Of a stretch of DNA of 64,000 nucleotides, positions 34,070 to 43,827 are shown piece by piece; position 1 is the stretch's first letter, and the number at the start of each line of letters is the position of its first letter. This DNA is from Planctomycetota bacterium (GTDB lineage: Bacteria > Planctomycetota > Phycisphaerae > Phycisphaerales > UBA1924), in NCBI GenBank assembly GCA_017303555.1, contig JAFLCN010000006.1, positions 96,180 through 160,179 of the forward strand, read 5' to 3'. The position numbers and the translations under genes are program-made. The notes beneath the pieces were generated by a model. The model was not told where the DNA came from and searched no databases. It worked only from the letters and a program-made list of their open reading frames with translations.

Positions 34070-35185
34070 TCAGCCGCCCATTTCGTTGATGCGGTCGATC
34101 AACTTGCGGACGACGCCCATCTTGTGCTTGGTGTGCGTGAAGACGAGACGGGGCAGGTCGCGGGCGTCGGTTTCGTTGTCGTAAGGGCCGCGCTGAGAGA
34201 TCTGGCCTTCTTTGATGAGGACCTTGAACTCGGTGTTGAGCTCGGAGATCTGCTTCTCGGAGAGCGGGCGGCGCATGCGGATGACCAGGTCGTCCTTGAC
34301 GTAGCGCGAGGAGTGGTAGTTGCGGTAGAAGGCGAGAACGTGGTTCATCGCGTCGGTCGGGTCTTTGGCGAGGTAGTAGAGGCTGAGGTCTTCCTGGCTG
34401 ATCCAGCCGTTTTTCAGAAGATCGGATTTCACCCACGCGTCCCAGCTCTCCCAGTACGAGCCGCCGGCGCCCTCGATGCAGACGATCGGCATCGGAGCGG
34501 CCTTGCCGGTCTGCACGAGCGTGAGCGTTTCGTAGGCCTCGTCCATCGTGCCAAAGCCGCCGGGGAAGAGCGCGACGCCCTCGGCCTGGCTGATGAACAT
34601 GAGCTTGCGGGTGAAGAAGTAGCGGAAGTGGATCAGCTTCTCGTCGCCGGCGATAACGGTGTTGGTCGATTGCTCGAACGGGAGACGGATGGCGACACCG
34701 ATCGAACCGGCGCGCCCGGGGCCTTCGTGGCCGGCCTTCATGATGCCGTCGCCCGCGCCGGTGATGGCCATCCAGCCGGCCTGGCTCATGAGCTTGCTGA
34801 ATTCGACGGCGGCCTTGTAATCCGGGTGCGCTTCGGGCGTGCGGGCGCTGCCGAAGATGGTGATCTTGTGCGGCTCGGCGTAGCGCGCGAAGACGCGGTA
34901 CGCGTAGCGCATCTCTTTGACGGCGGCGGTGATGAGCTTGAGCTCGCCGGTGTGGCGGCCGTCGGGGATCAGCTTGCTGCCGGTGATGAGCAGATCGCGC
35001 ACGAGGCGGTACTCGGCCGTGCCGGGCTTGCCTCCCACGGCTTCGAGGAGCTTGTCCACCAGTTCACCGACGACCGGATCTTCGGTCGAAGTGGTGGTCA
35101 GCCGGTTTTTGCCGGGCGCTGTGGAAGCCGAAGTATCAACCAGACCGGTGAGTTCGACGTTGAGATTGTTCTTGATCGGATCCAA
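34070..35185 (-). CDS. LOG-family (TIGR00730-like) nucleotide-processing protein
   Basis: 371 residues. The core is a Rossmann-like LOG domain: ITIFGSARTP, AGWMAITGAGDGIMKAGHEG, and PGGFGTMDEAYETLTLVQTGK, the last being the PGGxGTxxE motif of this family. LOG proteins, often misannotated as lysine decarboxylases, are phosphoribohydrolases that release free bases such as cytokinins from nucleoside monophosphates; some family members have other roles. The N-terminal 105 residues and a C-terminal extension of about 90 (DDLVIRMRRPLSEKQISELN...) are specific to the long form. It lies about 110 bases after the AsmA-like gene on the same strand. Confidence 0.85.
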   Translation of the reverse strand: MDPIKNNLNVELTGLVDTSASTAPGKNRLTTTSTEDPVVGELVDKLLEAVGGKPGTAEYRLVRDLLITGSKLIPDGRHTGELKLITAAVKEMRYAYRVFARYAEPHKITIFGSARTPEAHPDYKAAVEFSKLMSQAGWMAITGAGDGIMKAGHEGPGRAGSIGVAIRLPFEQSTNTVIAGDEKLIHFRYFFTRKLMFISQAEGVALFPGGFGTMDEAYETLTLVQTGKAAPMPIVCIEGAGGSYWESWDAWVKSDLLKNGWISQEDLSLYYLAKDPTDAMNHVLAFYRNYHSSRYVKDDLVIRMRRPLSEKQISELNTEFKVLIKEGQISQRGPYDNETDARDLPRLVFTHTKHKMGVVRKLIDRINEMGG

Positions 35186-35293
35186 TTTTCTTTTCCTCTG
35201 TTTGCTGTAGTGGACGGTGGAAGCCGGGAGAGGCGCTCCGGGATTCCCGGCTGGAACTTGTATTCTTGGCAGGCTGAGGGAGCGGCCCGGGGC

Positions 35294-38200
35294 TTAGCGG
35301 GAGCCCGCGGAGGGCGAAACCCGGACACGATCGCTGCCCCGCTGACCCCGGGATTCGAGCTCGCGCATGCGGCGGTCCTGGGCGTCGTTCGAACCGCCGA
35401 AGAGGCGGCTGAGGAAGCTCCGCGTCGCGCGCATGGAAGAGACGCCGAAATTGGGATCGGCGAGCGTGCCGCCGACGGTGGTGGTGACCAGCTCGTTGCG
35501 CAGGCCTTCGAGCACGTGCCCGACGATCGGGATGCGGTGGGTGGCCTTGTGCGTGAAAACCATGTCGAGATCCATGTTCGGCCAGGTGAGCGTGCCGAAG
35601 CCGAGGAACTCGACGCTCGCGGAGAAGATGGAAAGCTCCTCGAACGAAACGGTCTTGCCCTGGACGAAGAACGAAGCCTGCAGCAGGTCGAGCGGTTCGC
35701 CCAGCGGGAGCATGAGGTTGCTGAACTCGACGAGGCGGATAACGAGCGGGAGGCTGACAAGCGTGCCTTGCCCTGCCGAGGCGGTGCCCCGTCCGCGCCG
35801 GGTTTCGGGCTTGCCGAGCGTGCCGGTGAGCGAGACGCCGACGTCGAGTCGGGCGGTGCTGCGCGATGCGGATGCCGCTGCGCCGCCACCGGGGGGCGGC
35901 GGTGCCGGCACCTCGGCCGCGTCGGGGCGATCGCTCGCGAGCTTCTGGCGAAGATCCTCGACGAGCGGCCCGAGCGTGACGCCGGAGAGCGCGAGGCGGA
36001 CATCGAAATCGCGATCGACGCTGTCGCGCCTGCCCCCGGTCGGGAAGACCGAGGCCTGGCCGGTGATGCGCCCGCCGTGGCAGTCGCCGGAGAGCAAGGG
36101 GACGAACGTTTCGCCGGGCTTTTCGCCGCTGACGACGCGGACGGCGCTCTCGGTGATCGCAACACCCGCGAGTCGGAGAGAGGCAAAGGCGCCGTTGAGA
36201 TCGTAGCGGAAGGGGGCATCGCGTCCCTCGCGTCCGGCCTCGAAGCGGATGGAACCGAAGGCATCGGTCACATCGACGCCCACATCGGCGCTTCCGCCTT
36301 CGATGACGAGCTTGCCGCTGGCCTTGAGCCGGTCGGGGCGACCGTTTGCGTCGTCGCCGGTGGGTGAATCCCACCAGGCGCGCACGTCGAGCGTGGGGAT
36401 GAGCACTCGCCCGGTGGCCTTCACCTTGAGATCGCGGAGCGCATCGCAGATCCCGGCGGGCGCAGCGGCAACCAGATCCGCCGGGATGCCGAGGCTATCG
36501 AGCGAGAGCTGAGCCGAACCCTCGCTGCGTCCGGCATCGTCGCGCTTCCACATGCCGCTGACGGCGACGTTCCAGTTGCCGGCGCCGAGCACGGCCTTGT
36601 CGAAGGCCACGGAGCGCCGGTCGAAACGGGCAACGCCCTCGATGTGCGGGAAGTCGATGACGCCGTCGCTCATGGTCAGGCGGAGCGCGCGGGGTCGGAA
36701 CTCGCCCAGCATTTCCGGGGCTTTGCTGCCCGGCAGGATTCGGAGCGTGAGATCGAACGGGCCCTGCGGATCGTGCCGCTCGTGGAGATCGCCCGCGAGT
36801 TCGCCGAGCACGGTGGCCCCGATCCAGCGGCAGAGCTGCGAACCGAGCTCGGCGTTGTTCCATTGGAACTTGAGCGAGCTGGGGCCTTCCGCCGGGTGCG
36901 CGAGCGCACCCCGCAGCAGCGCCCCAGTCCCGCTGGCCGAAACCACGCCGTCGGGCGCACCGGCGCTGAGGACCGAAGCCCGGAAATCGTTGAACTCGAC
37001 CGACGTCGGCAGGCCGCGGTCGCCGGGGCGGATACGCATGCTGCCGGTGGATTCGGCGAGCGCGACATCCACGCTGTCGGCAGCGCCGGGAATGGAAGGC
37101 AGGGTGATGTGGGCGCTGGTAATCGATTCGAGTTCGATGGTCGAGTCGGTTCGTTCCGGGGTGATTTTCGCTTGGACCTTCAGGTCGAGACTGCCGAAGG
37201 GTCGGTAGGTCTCGCGGAGCTCGCCGAGGGTTGCCGCGGTCGACGGCGTGACGATCGCGAGCACGCTCTCGAGGGGGAGCGAGAGATCGAGTTGCTCGGC
37301 GCGGAACGTCGCCGTCGAGACGCCCGAAGGCGTCAGATCGGCCTTCGCGACGAGAGCGAAGGCCGAGCCCGGGGGCGGGCCGTCGGCGTGGAGCACGTAC
37401 GAGTCGCGAGACGCGGAGCCGACGAGATCGAGCTCGAGCAGGTCGTCATCGACGATGATCTTTCCCGAAAGATCGCGGAGCACGACCTCGCCGGAAATGG
37501 GAGCGTCTTCGGGCCTGGCGCCGAAGGCTTTGAGGCGCGGGACCGCTTCGAGCGTGCGGGGCGTGATCTCGACCCGGACTCCGAGATCCTGCTTGGCGTT
37601 GGGCGAGATGATGGCGAGCGCATCGATCGAGCCGGTGAGGCCGAGCGCGGAAACAACCGATCGTGCCGAGCGGCCGTTCGTGTCCTTGTCGGGCAACGCC
37701 TGCACGAGCAGGCGATCGATGGCGAAATCGTGCGCTTCGATGCGGATGGTCGGATCGGGGTCGGGCATTTCGTCCGGGCGGCGCGAAGCATCGAGATCGG
37801 CGGTGACCTCGACGGTGCCCCCGTGCAGGCCTCGGAGCTTGATCTTTTCGAGATGCACAAGCCCATCGGTGATGATCGCGCGGACGTTCTCGCCGACAAG
37901 CGGGAAGGGGAACTTTTCGGGAAGCAGCCCGGCCTTGAGGATGTCGACGATGACGGTGTCGTGCCAGGGGTCGAGCCCCGGTCCGAGGTCGCGTGTCACG
38001 GTGACGTCGATCGAGGCGACGCCCCCGAGCTGGAAAGCCGGGGGTTCGTCGGATTCGCCGTGCTCACTTGGAGTTGACGGGGTGGGGTGGGCTTCGGCCG
38101 ATGGGCGCCGGATATCGCCCCGCGCGAGCAGCTCGTCGTAGCGATCGCGGTTGAAGATGCGACGGATGAGCTTGGACCGCTTCGGGCCCATGGCCTCTTC

Positions 38201-39715
38201 GACCTTGTGGTCGATGGGCACGTTCTCGGCCCGGACCTTGACGAGCACGGCCGCGTCGTCGTTCGGGGGCGAGATGCGTCCTTCGGCGACGATGGATGCG
38301 CCGTTCTGGGCATCGCCTTCGACACGGTGGATCACGACCTCATCGCGCGTGAAGGAGACGAGTGCGCGGAGATTCTGAAATTCGTACGGGAAGCGATGGA
38401 ACGCCGCGATGCCTTCGCGCATGCGAACCTCGCCCCGGTACTGAATATCGCCCCCGGCGGTGCGGCTGAGGACGATCTGTCCCTTGACCTTTCCGGTCGG
38501 GTAGCTGAAGTCCGCCAGCCGTTCGAGCACGAGCGGGGTGGCGAAGCGCAGGATCGGAGAATCGCGCTTGAGGTCGAACTCGCCCAACGAGAAAACGGCC
38601 TCGAACGGGGACTGCGCGGTCGTGCCCCGGTAAATCGCCTGGACGGTGTAGGGAATGCCTTCGATGTTGCCGCCGAGTCGCGCCTCGGTGCGTCCGGAGG
38701 CGAAGGTGATCGTGCCGCGGTCCGCTTCGACCCGCATGAGCCTGAGAGGATCAGAAGGCGAAACGGACCGGGTCGGGATGCGTGCGACGATGGGCTGCTG
38801 CTCGGAGATGCCGGGGAGCGAGACACCGAGGTTGTTGAACTCGAGCGTCGCGGCGAAGCCGTTGATCGGGTCTTCGGTCGCGCCGTTGCTCTGCTCGCGG
38901 AAAGAGTACTGGAGGCGCGTGCGCGAGATCTCGCCGGAGAGGGCGAGCTGGGTGAAGATCGGCCTGAAGCGCGTGGGCACGGATTCAACGGGCCAATCGC
39001 CGAGCGAGACGTTGGTGAGGACGAGCTCGATGCCGTAGGGGTTAATCTTGCCGCCCACTGCCATCCCGAGCTGCTCGGTGCGATCCGGCAGCGTTCGGAT
39101 TTCTTTGAAGTTGATGTTGACGGCGTCGGTGTCCACCGCGTCGGGCGCGACTTCACCCCGCACCTGGAAGGACTTCAGGATCGTGAGGTCCTTCCCGGTG
39201 TTCTCGCAGAACTCGATCGTGCCGGATCGCACCACCACACGCGGCAGGCGACCGACGCCGCCCCGGCCGGCGGGGGGGCGCCAACTTTGGATGTTGACCG
39301 AGTCCGACTGCGTGTCCTGGCTGATGCGGGCGATGATCCCCTCTGCGGCGACGGCCTGCAGGTTGATCTCGCCCCGCATCCAATTCTTTGTGTCCAGATC
39401 GACTTCGAGCCGGCGGGCCTCGAAGAAGGTGCCGGGCTTGCCGGGGATGTTGGGGACTCGGAACTTCAGGCCGTAGAGATCGGTTCGGCCGCTCTTGTGG
39501 ATATGGATGCCGTCGAGCGAGGCGATTGCGCCGACGCGGTTGGAAAGGACAGACTCGATGATCCAGCGCCCGAGGAAGCCCTGCGTGAGCGCGTAGTACG
39601 TGCCGACGCCGAGCCCAATGATCCACGCGAGCGCGATGAACACGCGCTGAGCGCGGCGCTTGGCGGGCTTGGTCGGGGCGGATGCGGATTTGTTGGTGTT
39701 GTCGGGTCGGGTCAT
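35294..39715 (-). CDS. Very large AsmA/TamB-like envelope protein
   Basis: 1473 residues. One N-terminal membrane anchor (about 22-45, VFIALAWIIGLGVGTYYALT) is followed by a long periplasmic region of repetitive beta structure typical of AsmA/TamB bridge proteins: HIHKSGRTDLYGLKFRVPNI near the start, repeated patterns such as GKIIVDDDLLELDLVG, and a C-terminal block LPLVIRLVEFSNLMLPLGEP, GTLTWPNMDLDMVFTHKATH and TTVGGTLADPNFGV that recalls the AsmA C-terminal domain. Such proteins form hydrophobic grooves carrying lipids between membranes. The mid-part is diverged; a role in lipid transport is inferred from the family. Two low-complexity gaps (about residues 560 and 1290) are likely linkers. 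Confidence 0.75.
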   Translation of the reverse strand: MTRPDNTNKSASAPTKPAKRRAQRVFIALAWIIGLGVGTYYALTQGFLGRWIIESVLSNRVGAIASLDGIHIHKSGRTDLYGLKFRVPNIPGKPGTFFEARRLEVDLDTKNWMRGEINLQAVAAEGIIARISQDTQSDSVNIQSWRPPAGRGGVGRLPRVVVRSGTIEFCENTGKDLTILKSFQVRGEVAPDAVDTDAVNINFKEIRTLPDRTEQLGMAVGGKINPYGIELVLTNVSLGDWPVESVPTRFRPIFTQLALSGEISRTRLQYSFREQSNGATEDPINGFAATLEFNNLGVSLPGISEQQPIVARIPTRSVSPSDPLRLMRVEADRGTITFASGRTEARLGGNIEGIPYTVQAIYRGTTAQSPFEAVFSLGEFDLKRDSPILRFATPLVLERLADFSYPTGKVKGQIVLSRTAGGDIQYRGEVRMREGIAAFHRFPYEFQNLRALVSFTRDEVVIHRVEGDAQNGASIVAEGRISPPNDDAAVLVKVRAENVPIDHKVEEAMGPKRSKLIRRIFNRDRYDELLARGDIRRPSAEAHPTPSTPSEHGESDEPPAFQLGGVASIDVTVTRDLGPGLDPWHDTVIVDILKAGLLPEKFPFPLVGENVRAIITDGLVHLEKIKLRGLHGGTVEVTADLDASRRPDEMPDPDPTIRIEAHDFAIDRLLVQALPDKDTNGRSARSVVSALGLTGSIDALAIISPNAKQDLGVRVEITPRTLEAVPRLKAFGARPEDAPISGEVVLRDLSGKIIVDDDLLELDLVGSASRDSYVLHADGPPPGSAFALVAKADLTPSGVSTATFRAEQLDLSLPLESVLAIVTPSTAATLGELRETYRPFGSLDLKVQAKITPERTDSTIELESITSAHITLPSIPGAADSVDVALAESTGSMRIRPGDRGLPTSVEFNDFRASVLSAGAPDGVVSASGTGALLRGALAHPAEGPSSLKFQWNNAELGSQLCRWIGATVLGELAGDLHERHDPQGPFDLTLRILPGSKAPEMLGEFRPRALRLTMSDGVIDFPHIEGVARFDRRSVAFDKAVLGAGNWNVAVSGMWKRDDAGRSEGSAQLSLDSLGIPADLVAAAPAGICDALRDLKVKATGRVLIPTLDVRAWWDSPTGDDANGRPDRLKASGKLVIEGGSADVGVDVTDAFGSIRFEAGREGRDAPFRYDLNGAFASLRLAGVAITESAVRVVSGEKPGETFVPLLSGDCHGGRITGQASVFPTGGRRDSVDRDFDVRLALSGVTLGPLVEDLRQKLASDRPDAAEVPAPPPPGGGAAASASRSTARLDVGVSLTGTLGKPETRRGRGTASAGQGTLVSLPLVIRLVEFSNLMLPLGEPLDLLQASFFVQGKTVSFEELSIFSASVEFLGFGTLTWPNMDLDMVFTHKATHRIPIVGHVLEGLRNELVTTTVGGTLADPNFGVSSMRATRSFLSRLFGGSNDAQDRRMRELESRGQRGSDRVRVSPSAGSR

Positions 39716-39826
39716 GGAGTTCGGACGCCGTGGTCCGATCGTCCGGCTATTTTACAACACAGCGAGGCGCGGCAGGCGAGCGAGAGCGGTTCAGGGCGGA
39801 AATAGAGACGAAATGTTCGGCTTTTT

Positions 39827-39860
39827 TCCGGACAAGGGCGCATCTACGCGTTTGTCCGGA
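39827..39860. promoter_or_regulatory. Inverted repeat between the AsmA-like gene and radA
   Basis: TCCGGACAA (39827-39835) and TTGTCCGGA (39852-39860) are perfect 9 bp arms with a 16-base spacer in the 189 bp divergent intergenic region. It could be an operator or a leader hairpin; no T-run follows. Confidence 0.4.
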
Positions 39861-39904
39861 GGTTGCGGTGAATCGAGCCGGGATCGAGTCGCTACATTGA
39901 CCGC

Positions 39905-41365
39905 GTGGCGAAACTGAAAACACTCTTTGTGTGCCGCTCGTGCGGCGCGGTGCAGAACCGCTGGCTCGGAAAGTGCCCTGATTGTGGCACGTGGGACAGC
40001 CTTGAGGAATCGACGCAGGATCCGAACGCGGAAAGAGACCCGCAGGCAGCGCTCGTCGGCGCGTGGGCGGAGTTGACCGAGCCCAAAGGGCCGGACGAGG
40101 ACGCGGGATCGAGTTCCGGCACGAAAGCGCGACCGATCCATGAGATCGGTGATGACGAAGCGAACATCGAGCGCATGAGTACGGGGATTCATGAATTGGA
40201 TCGCGTGCTCGGGAAGTCGCGCGCCGGGGGCGAAGCGATGGAGAGCGCGGGCGTCGTGCCGGGTTCGGCGGTGCTGGTGGGGGGTGAACCCGGAATTGGC
40301 AAGAGCACTCTTTTGCTTCAGGCCGCGGCGAGCCTGGCCCGGCGCGGGACGCGGGTGCTCTATGTCACGAGCGAAGAATCGGCATCGCAGGTGAGGCAGC
40401 GCGCTGTTCGACTCGGTTCGCAGAGCGAGAAAGAGCTGTTCCTGCTGAGCGATACGAATCTGGCGCGGATTGTGGAGCAGGCGCGGAAGGTGATGCCGCG
40501 GGTTCTGGTTATTGACTCCATACAGATGATTTACCGGAGCGATGTGCCGGCAGCGCCGGGGAGCATCACGCAGCTCAGGCGGTGCGCTTCGGAGCTTGTG
40601 TACCTCGCAAAGAAGAGCGGCATCGCGGTGATGCTGGTGGGGCACGTGACGAAGGACGGGCAACTCGCTGGGCCGCGGCTGCTGGAGCACCTGGTGGACA
40701 CGGTGATTAGCTTCGAGGGCGAGCGGTATCACCAGCATCGCGTGGTGCGGGCGGTGAAGAACCGATTCGGGACAACGCTGGAGATTGGTTTGTTCGAGAT
40801 GACGGGGGACGGGCTACGCGAGATTCCGGACAGCGCGGGTGTCTCGCCGGTTTCGGGAACGGAGCCTCGGATCGGCAGTGTGGTTTGTCCTGTGATGACG
40901 GGCTCACGGTGTGTGCTGCTGGAGATTCAGGCGCTGACGGCGACGGGTTTTCTGGGCGCTGCAAAGCGCAAGTCGAGCGGGCTTGATTCGAATCGGCTGG
41001 CGATGCTGATCGCGGTGTTGGAGCAGCACGCGGGATTGCGGCTGGCGGACCGGGACATTTTCGCGAGCAGTGTGGGCGGATTGAAAGTGACCGATCCGGC
41101 ATGCGATCTTGCTCTTTTGCTTGCAGTTGCGTCGGCGCAGATGCGGAAAGCGATTGATCCGGCGACGTGCGCGATCGGCGAAGTGGGATTGGGTGGAGAG
41201 ATTCGGCCGGCCTCGCAGATCGATGCGCGGTTGTTGGAAGCAGCGCGGCTTGGATTCAAGCGTGTCGTGCTCGCGCGAGGAAAGGGTGTGGTTGCGCCGA
41301 AGGGTGTGAAGGTCGAACTGGTTCAGGTGAAGAACGTGGATCAGGCGATTGAGCAGTTGGGGTAG
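39905..41365 (+). CDS. radA: DNA repair protein RadA/Sms
   Basis: 486 residues from GTG 39905. It begins with the C4 zinc finger (FVCRSCGAVQNRWLGKCPDC GTW, four Cys in two CxxC pairs), then the RecA-like ATPase with Walker A GGEPGIGKSTLLLQ and Walker B RVLVIDSIQ, the family motif RAVKNRFGTTLE, and a C-terminal Lon-like domain (DIFASSVGGLKVTDPACDLALLLA). RadA is a helicase-like branch migration factor in recombination and repair. Length is normal for the family apart from a Gly/Asp-rich stretch after the finger (about residues 38-80). Confidence 0.95.
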   Translation: MAKLKTLFVCRSCGAVQNRWLGKCPDCGTWDSLEESTQDPNAERDPQAALVGAWAELTEPKGPDEDAGSSSGTKARPIHEIGDDEANIERMSTGIHELDRVLGKSRAGGEAMESAGVVPGSAVLVGGEPGIGKSTLLLQAAASLARRGTRVLYVTSEESASQVRQRAVRLGSQSEKELFLLSDTNLARIVEQARKVMPRVLVIDSIQMIYRSDVPAAPGSITQLRRCASELVYLAKKSGIAVMLVGHVTKDGQLAGPRLLEHLVDTVISFEGERYHQHRVVRAVKNRFGTTLEIGLFEMTGDGLREIPDSAGVSPVSGTEPRIGSVVCPVMTGSRCVLLEIQALTATGFLGAAKRKSSGLDSNRLAMLIAVLEQHAGLRLADRDIFASSVGGLKVTDPACDLALLLAVASAQMRKAIDPATCAIGEVGLGGEIRPASQIDARLLEAARLGFKRVVLARGKGVVAPKGVKVELVQVKNVDQAIEQLG

Positions 41366-41409
41366 AATTGATAGTTGATTGGGCGGGTTCAACGTTTATT
41401 GGAACTTGA

Positions 41410-42219
41410 ATGTCACGACTTCCAGCAGTTAGTCAGCCTTGGTTGCGCCGCAATAAGTGGGTCGTTACAGCGGTAGCGTCGGCTGTTGTTGTAATTGGTT
41501 CAGCGGCAGCTGCGCTTCGCGGAGAATCGGATTACTCGAATGCTTGCGAAATGGCTCGGAATGCCGATCAAGCGCTGCCGGGTAGGGCGGGGGTCAATCT
41601 CGCTTGGGCGGTGCTCGCTGGCACGTTCGTGTCTGGCTTGCTTGCAGTTTGGATGGCGCTGATTGATTCAAAGTCCGAACAATCAAAGACGAATCCTGCT
41701 GAGGTGTTTGGTTGTTGCCTCGTGCTACGTAATGCCGTTGCGTTTCGTCTTTCAATTGAGGATCAGCCGAGTTCCATTCGGGTCACGGTGTACCGCGTAT
41801 GTTCGCGTAAGAACGGAAAGCCCCAAGAACTAGAGCGTGTGACGCCGTACGCAGTAGGACCGGGTCTTGAATGGAGTGACCCTGGTGTGCGACTTTCTTC
41901 GAAGTGCGGTGTCGTTGGATTGGCTGCGCGAACAGCCGAGGTCCAGCTCGCGGTACGTCAGGCCGTAGATCTGCAAGAATTTCGAGCTTCGCTCGTAAGA
42001 GAGTGGGGATTTGACACTGATGAGGCTCGTCGCCTTAACGAAACCCGTTGGGCTTGGCTGGCCATCCCGCTGAAGGACCGGAAAGGCCGCGTAGATACCG
42101 TTGTATATCTCGATTCGTCGGAAAAGGACGCATTTTCGCCTACGATACGGAACGAAATTTACTCTGCGTGCGAACATGTTGGCGCACTCATCGACTGGAG
42201 GTACGGCGATGCAAAGTAG
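41410..42219 (+). CDS. Two-helix membrane protein with GAF-like domain
   Basis: 269 residues. Membrane helices at about 14-36 and 62-84 frame an extracytoplasmic loop of about 25 residues. The cytoplasmic remainder (about 95-269) looks like a GAF domain: FRLSIEDQPSSIRVTVYRV, KCGVVGLAARTAEVQLAV, WAWLAIPLKDRKGRVDTVVYLDSSEKDAF. GAF domains bind small ligands or nucleotides. Base composition is more AT-rich than in neighbours. The 59-residue gene that follows overlaps it and is probably a functional partner. No catalytic output domain is present, so the signal must be passed to another protein. Confidence 0.6.
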   Translation: MSRLPAVSQPWLRRNKWVVTAVASAVVVIGSAAAALRGESDYSNACEMARNADQALPGRAGVNLAWAVLAGTFVSGLLAVWMALIDSKSEQSKTNPAEVFGCCLVLRNAVAFRLSIEDQPSSIRVTVYRVCSRKNGKPQELERVTPYAVGPGLEWSDPGVRLSSKCGVVGLAARTAEVQLAVRQAVDLQEFRASLVREWGFDTDEARRLNETRWAWLAIPLKDRKGRVDTVVYLDSSEKDAFSPTIRNEIYSACEHVGALIDWRYGDAK

Positions 42220-42388
42220 CAATGCCCCGGTTGGGAAGAATGAGGTCCGGATCACCGAGACGTCTGCGAATGGCGCGGCAATCCGGGTCATGAGTATCAA
42301 GCTGAGCGACGCTCAATCGGAGCGTCTTGTCGTTCGAAACGTGCCCGCCGCAAGCGGTGTTCATAAGTCGACGAGCCAGAAAAAATGA
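42209..42388 (+). CDS. 59-residue protein overlapping the GAF gene
   Basis: ATG 42209 is preceded by a strong GGAGG (42197-42201) inside the end of the GAF gene, and the two genes overlap by 11 bases, so expression is coupled. The protein is small and soluble with a central strand-rich segment (EVRITETSANGAAIRVMSIK) and a basic tail. No known family; its tight linkage suggests it binds or modulates the membrane GAF protein. Confidence 0.6.
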   Translation: MQSSNAPVGKNEVRITETSANGAAIRVMSIKLSDAQSERLVVRNVPAASGVHKSTSQKK

Positions 42389-42390
42389 GT

Positions 42391-42831
42391 TCATCCGCGA
42401 CTGGCGAGTTTCGTTGTTGCGAGCCAGTCGGGGAGTTCCATTGGGCGGCCTTCGTGGTTGACGCAGGCGAGGGTGGTTGAGGCGATCGCTGCGGAAATCG
42501 GGAGCGTTTCCTTGGCGTTCTCGCGCCTGGTGACCACGACTTCGTAGTTGTGTTCGATCTTGATGCGGCTGCCACCGATCCAGTTGGTGCGGATCTCGAC
42601 GGTGTCGTCGTAGAGCACGGGGCGGCGGTACTTCACTTCGAGCTTGACGATGACGAGGAAGACGCCGCGTTCTTCGAGGGTTTTGTACGAGATGCCGGTG
42701 TTGCGGAGCAGATCGGTGCGGCCGATCTCGAGCCACGGGATGTACGAGGCGTGGTGCGCAACGCCCATCGGGTCGCACTCGCAGTAGCGGACGAGGACGG
42801 AACTCGCACCGGATGAAGCAGGAGCGGTCAT
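42391..42831 (-). CDS. YbgC/FadM-type acyl-CoA thioesterase
   Basis: 146 residues with a hotdog fold. The signature YCECDPMGVAHHASYIPWLEIGRTDLL contains the catalytic Asp of 4-hydroxybenzoyl-CoA-type thioesterases. It continues with YRRPVLYDDTVEIRT and RIKIEHNYEVV. It hydrolyses short- or medium-chain acyl-CoA, and YbgC homologues are tied to phospholipid and Tol-Pal functions. The gene is convergent with the GAF pair (two bases apart) and 15 bases downstream of folE2. Confidence 0.88.
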   Translation of the reverse strand: MTAPASSGASSVLVRYCECDPMGVAHHASYIPWLEIGRTDLLRNTGISYKTLEERGVFLVIVKLEVKYRRPVLYDDTVEIRTNWIGGSRIKIEHNYEVVVTRRENAKETLPISAAIASTTLACVNHEGRPMELPDWLATTKLASRG

Positions 42832-42846
42832 GGCGGAGGATATCCG

Positions 42847-43689
42847 TCAGGACGTGCGTCTATCGCGGGTGATCTGCGCGTACGCATTGTGGCTGTGGAT
42901 CGACTCGAAGTTTTCCGAGTTGATCTGGTACCACGTGATGCGGTCGTCCTTGTTCAGGCCGACGGCGAGATCGCGCACGATGTCTTCGACGAACTTGGGA
43001 TTCTCGAAGGCTTTCTCGGTGACGTATTTCTCGTCGGGGCGTTTGAGCACGGCGTAGACGGGGCTGCTTGCCGCGGCCTCGAGGTGCTTGACGACTTCTT
43101 CGATCCAGAGGTTGCCCTTGAAGCGGACCTTGGCCTCGATCTCGCAGCGCTGGTTGTGCGCGCCGTACTCGGAAATTTCCTTCGAGCAGGGGCAGAGGCT
43201 GGTGGCGGGGGCCGCGACGCCGATGATGAAATCTTCGACGTGGTTGGCGTTGCACTCGAAAGTGACTTTGTAGTTCATCAGGCCCGGCTGGCCGGTGACG
43301 GGCGCGGTCTTCTTGATGAAGTAGGTGAAGCGGGCTTCGAAGTGGGCGTCTTCAGCGCCGAGGCGTTCGCAGATCGCGCGGGTGAGCTTGGGGATGCGAT
43401 CGGGCGTGAGCGGCTCGGAGGTGTGGTCGTTCAGCACCTCGAGGAAGCGGCTCATGTGCGTGCCCTTTTTGTAGTGGGGCAGCGAGACGTACATGTTGAT
43501 GGTGGCGACGGTGGTCTGCTCGCCTCCCTCCGGTTCGCGGAGGCGGATCGGGTAGACGACATCCTTCACGCCGACGCGGTCGATCGCGACATTGCGCTGA
43601 TCGCGCGAGGCCTGGACATCGACCATGGCTTCCGGGCGCACGGATTCCTTGGTGTGGACAACAACGGGGTTCTTCGTGGTCTTTGGCAA
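42847..43689 (-). CDS. folE2: GTP cyclohydrolase I, FolE2 type
   Basis: About 280 residues from TTG 43689, chosen because AGGAAA lies suitably upstream; a TTG at 43773 would add 28 residues. Conserved parts: VDVQASRDQRNVAIDRVGVKD, ATINMYVSLPHYKKGTHMSRF, and TSLCPCSKEISEYGAHNQRC with the metal/catalytic Cys and His. FolE2 catalyses the first step of tetrahydrofolate synthesis (GTP to dihydroneopterin triphosphate) without an absolute need for zinc. The metal-independent form often replaces FolE when zinc is scarce; whether a zinc-dependent FolE also exists cannot be seen here. Confidence 0.93.
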   Translation of the reverse strand: MPKTTKNPVVVHTKESVRPEAMVDVQASRDQRNVAIDRVGVKDVVYPIRLREPEGGEQTTVATINMYVSLPHYKKGTHMSRFLEVLNDHTSEPLTPDRIPKLTRAICERLGAEDAHFEARFTYFIKKTAPVTGQPGLMNYKVTFECNANHVEDFIIGVAAPATSLCPCSKEISEYGAHNQRCEIEAKVRFKGNLWIEEVVKHLEAAASSPVYAVLKRPDEKYVTEKAFENPKFVEDIVRDLAVGLNKDDRITWYQINSENFESIHSHNAYAQITRDRRTS

Positions 43690-43827
43690 AGCTTGATTTT
43701 CCTGCTCGAATCTTAGGATTCCGGCAGAGGGATTTCGTTGCTCGGCGAAGGCCAGTTTCGGGCAAAAGAACAAGGTTTACGGACGCACGACCGCGGCGAT
43801 TGCGTGCAGAACGGGCACGGACCGTGG

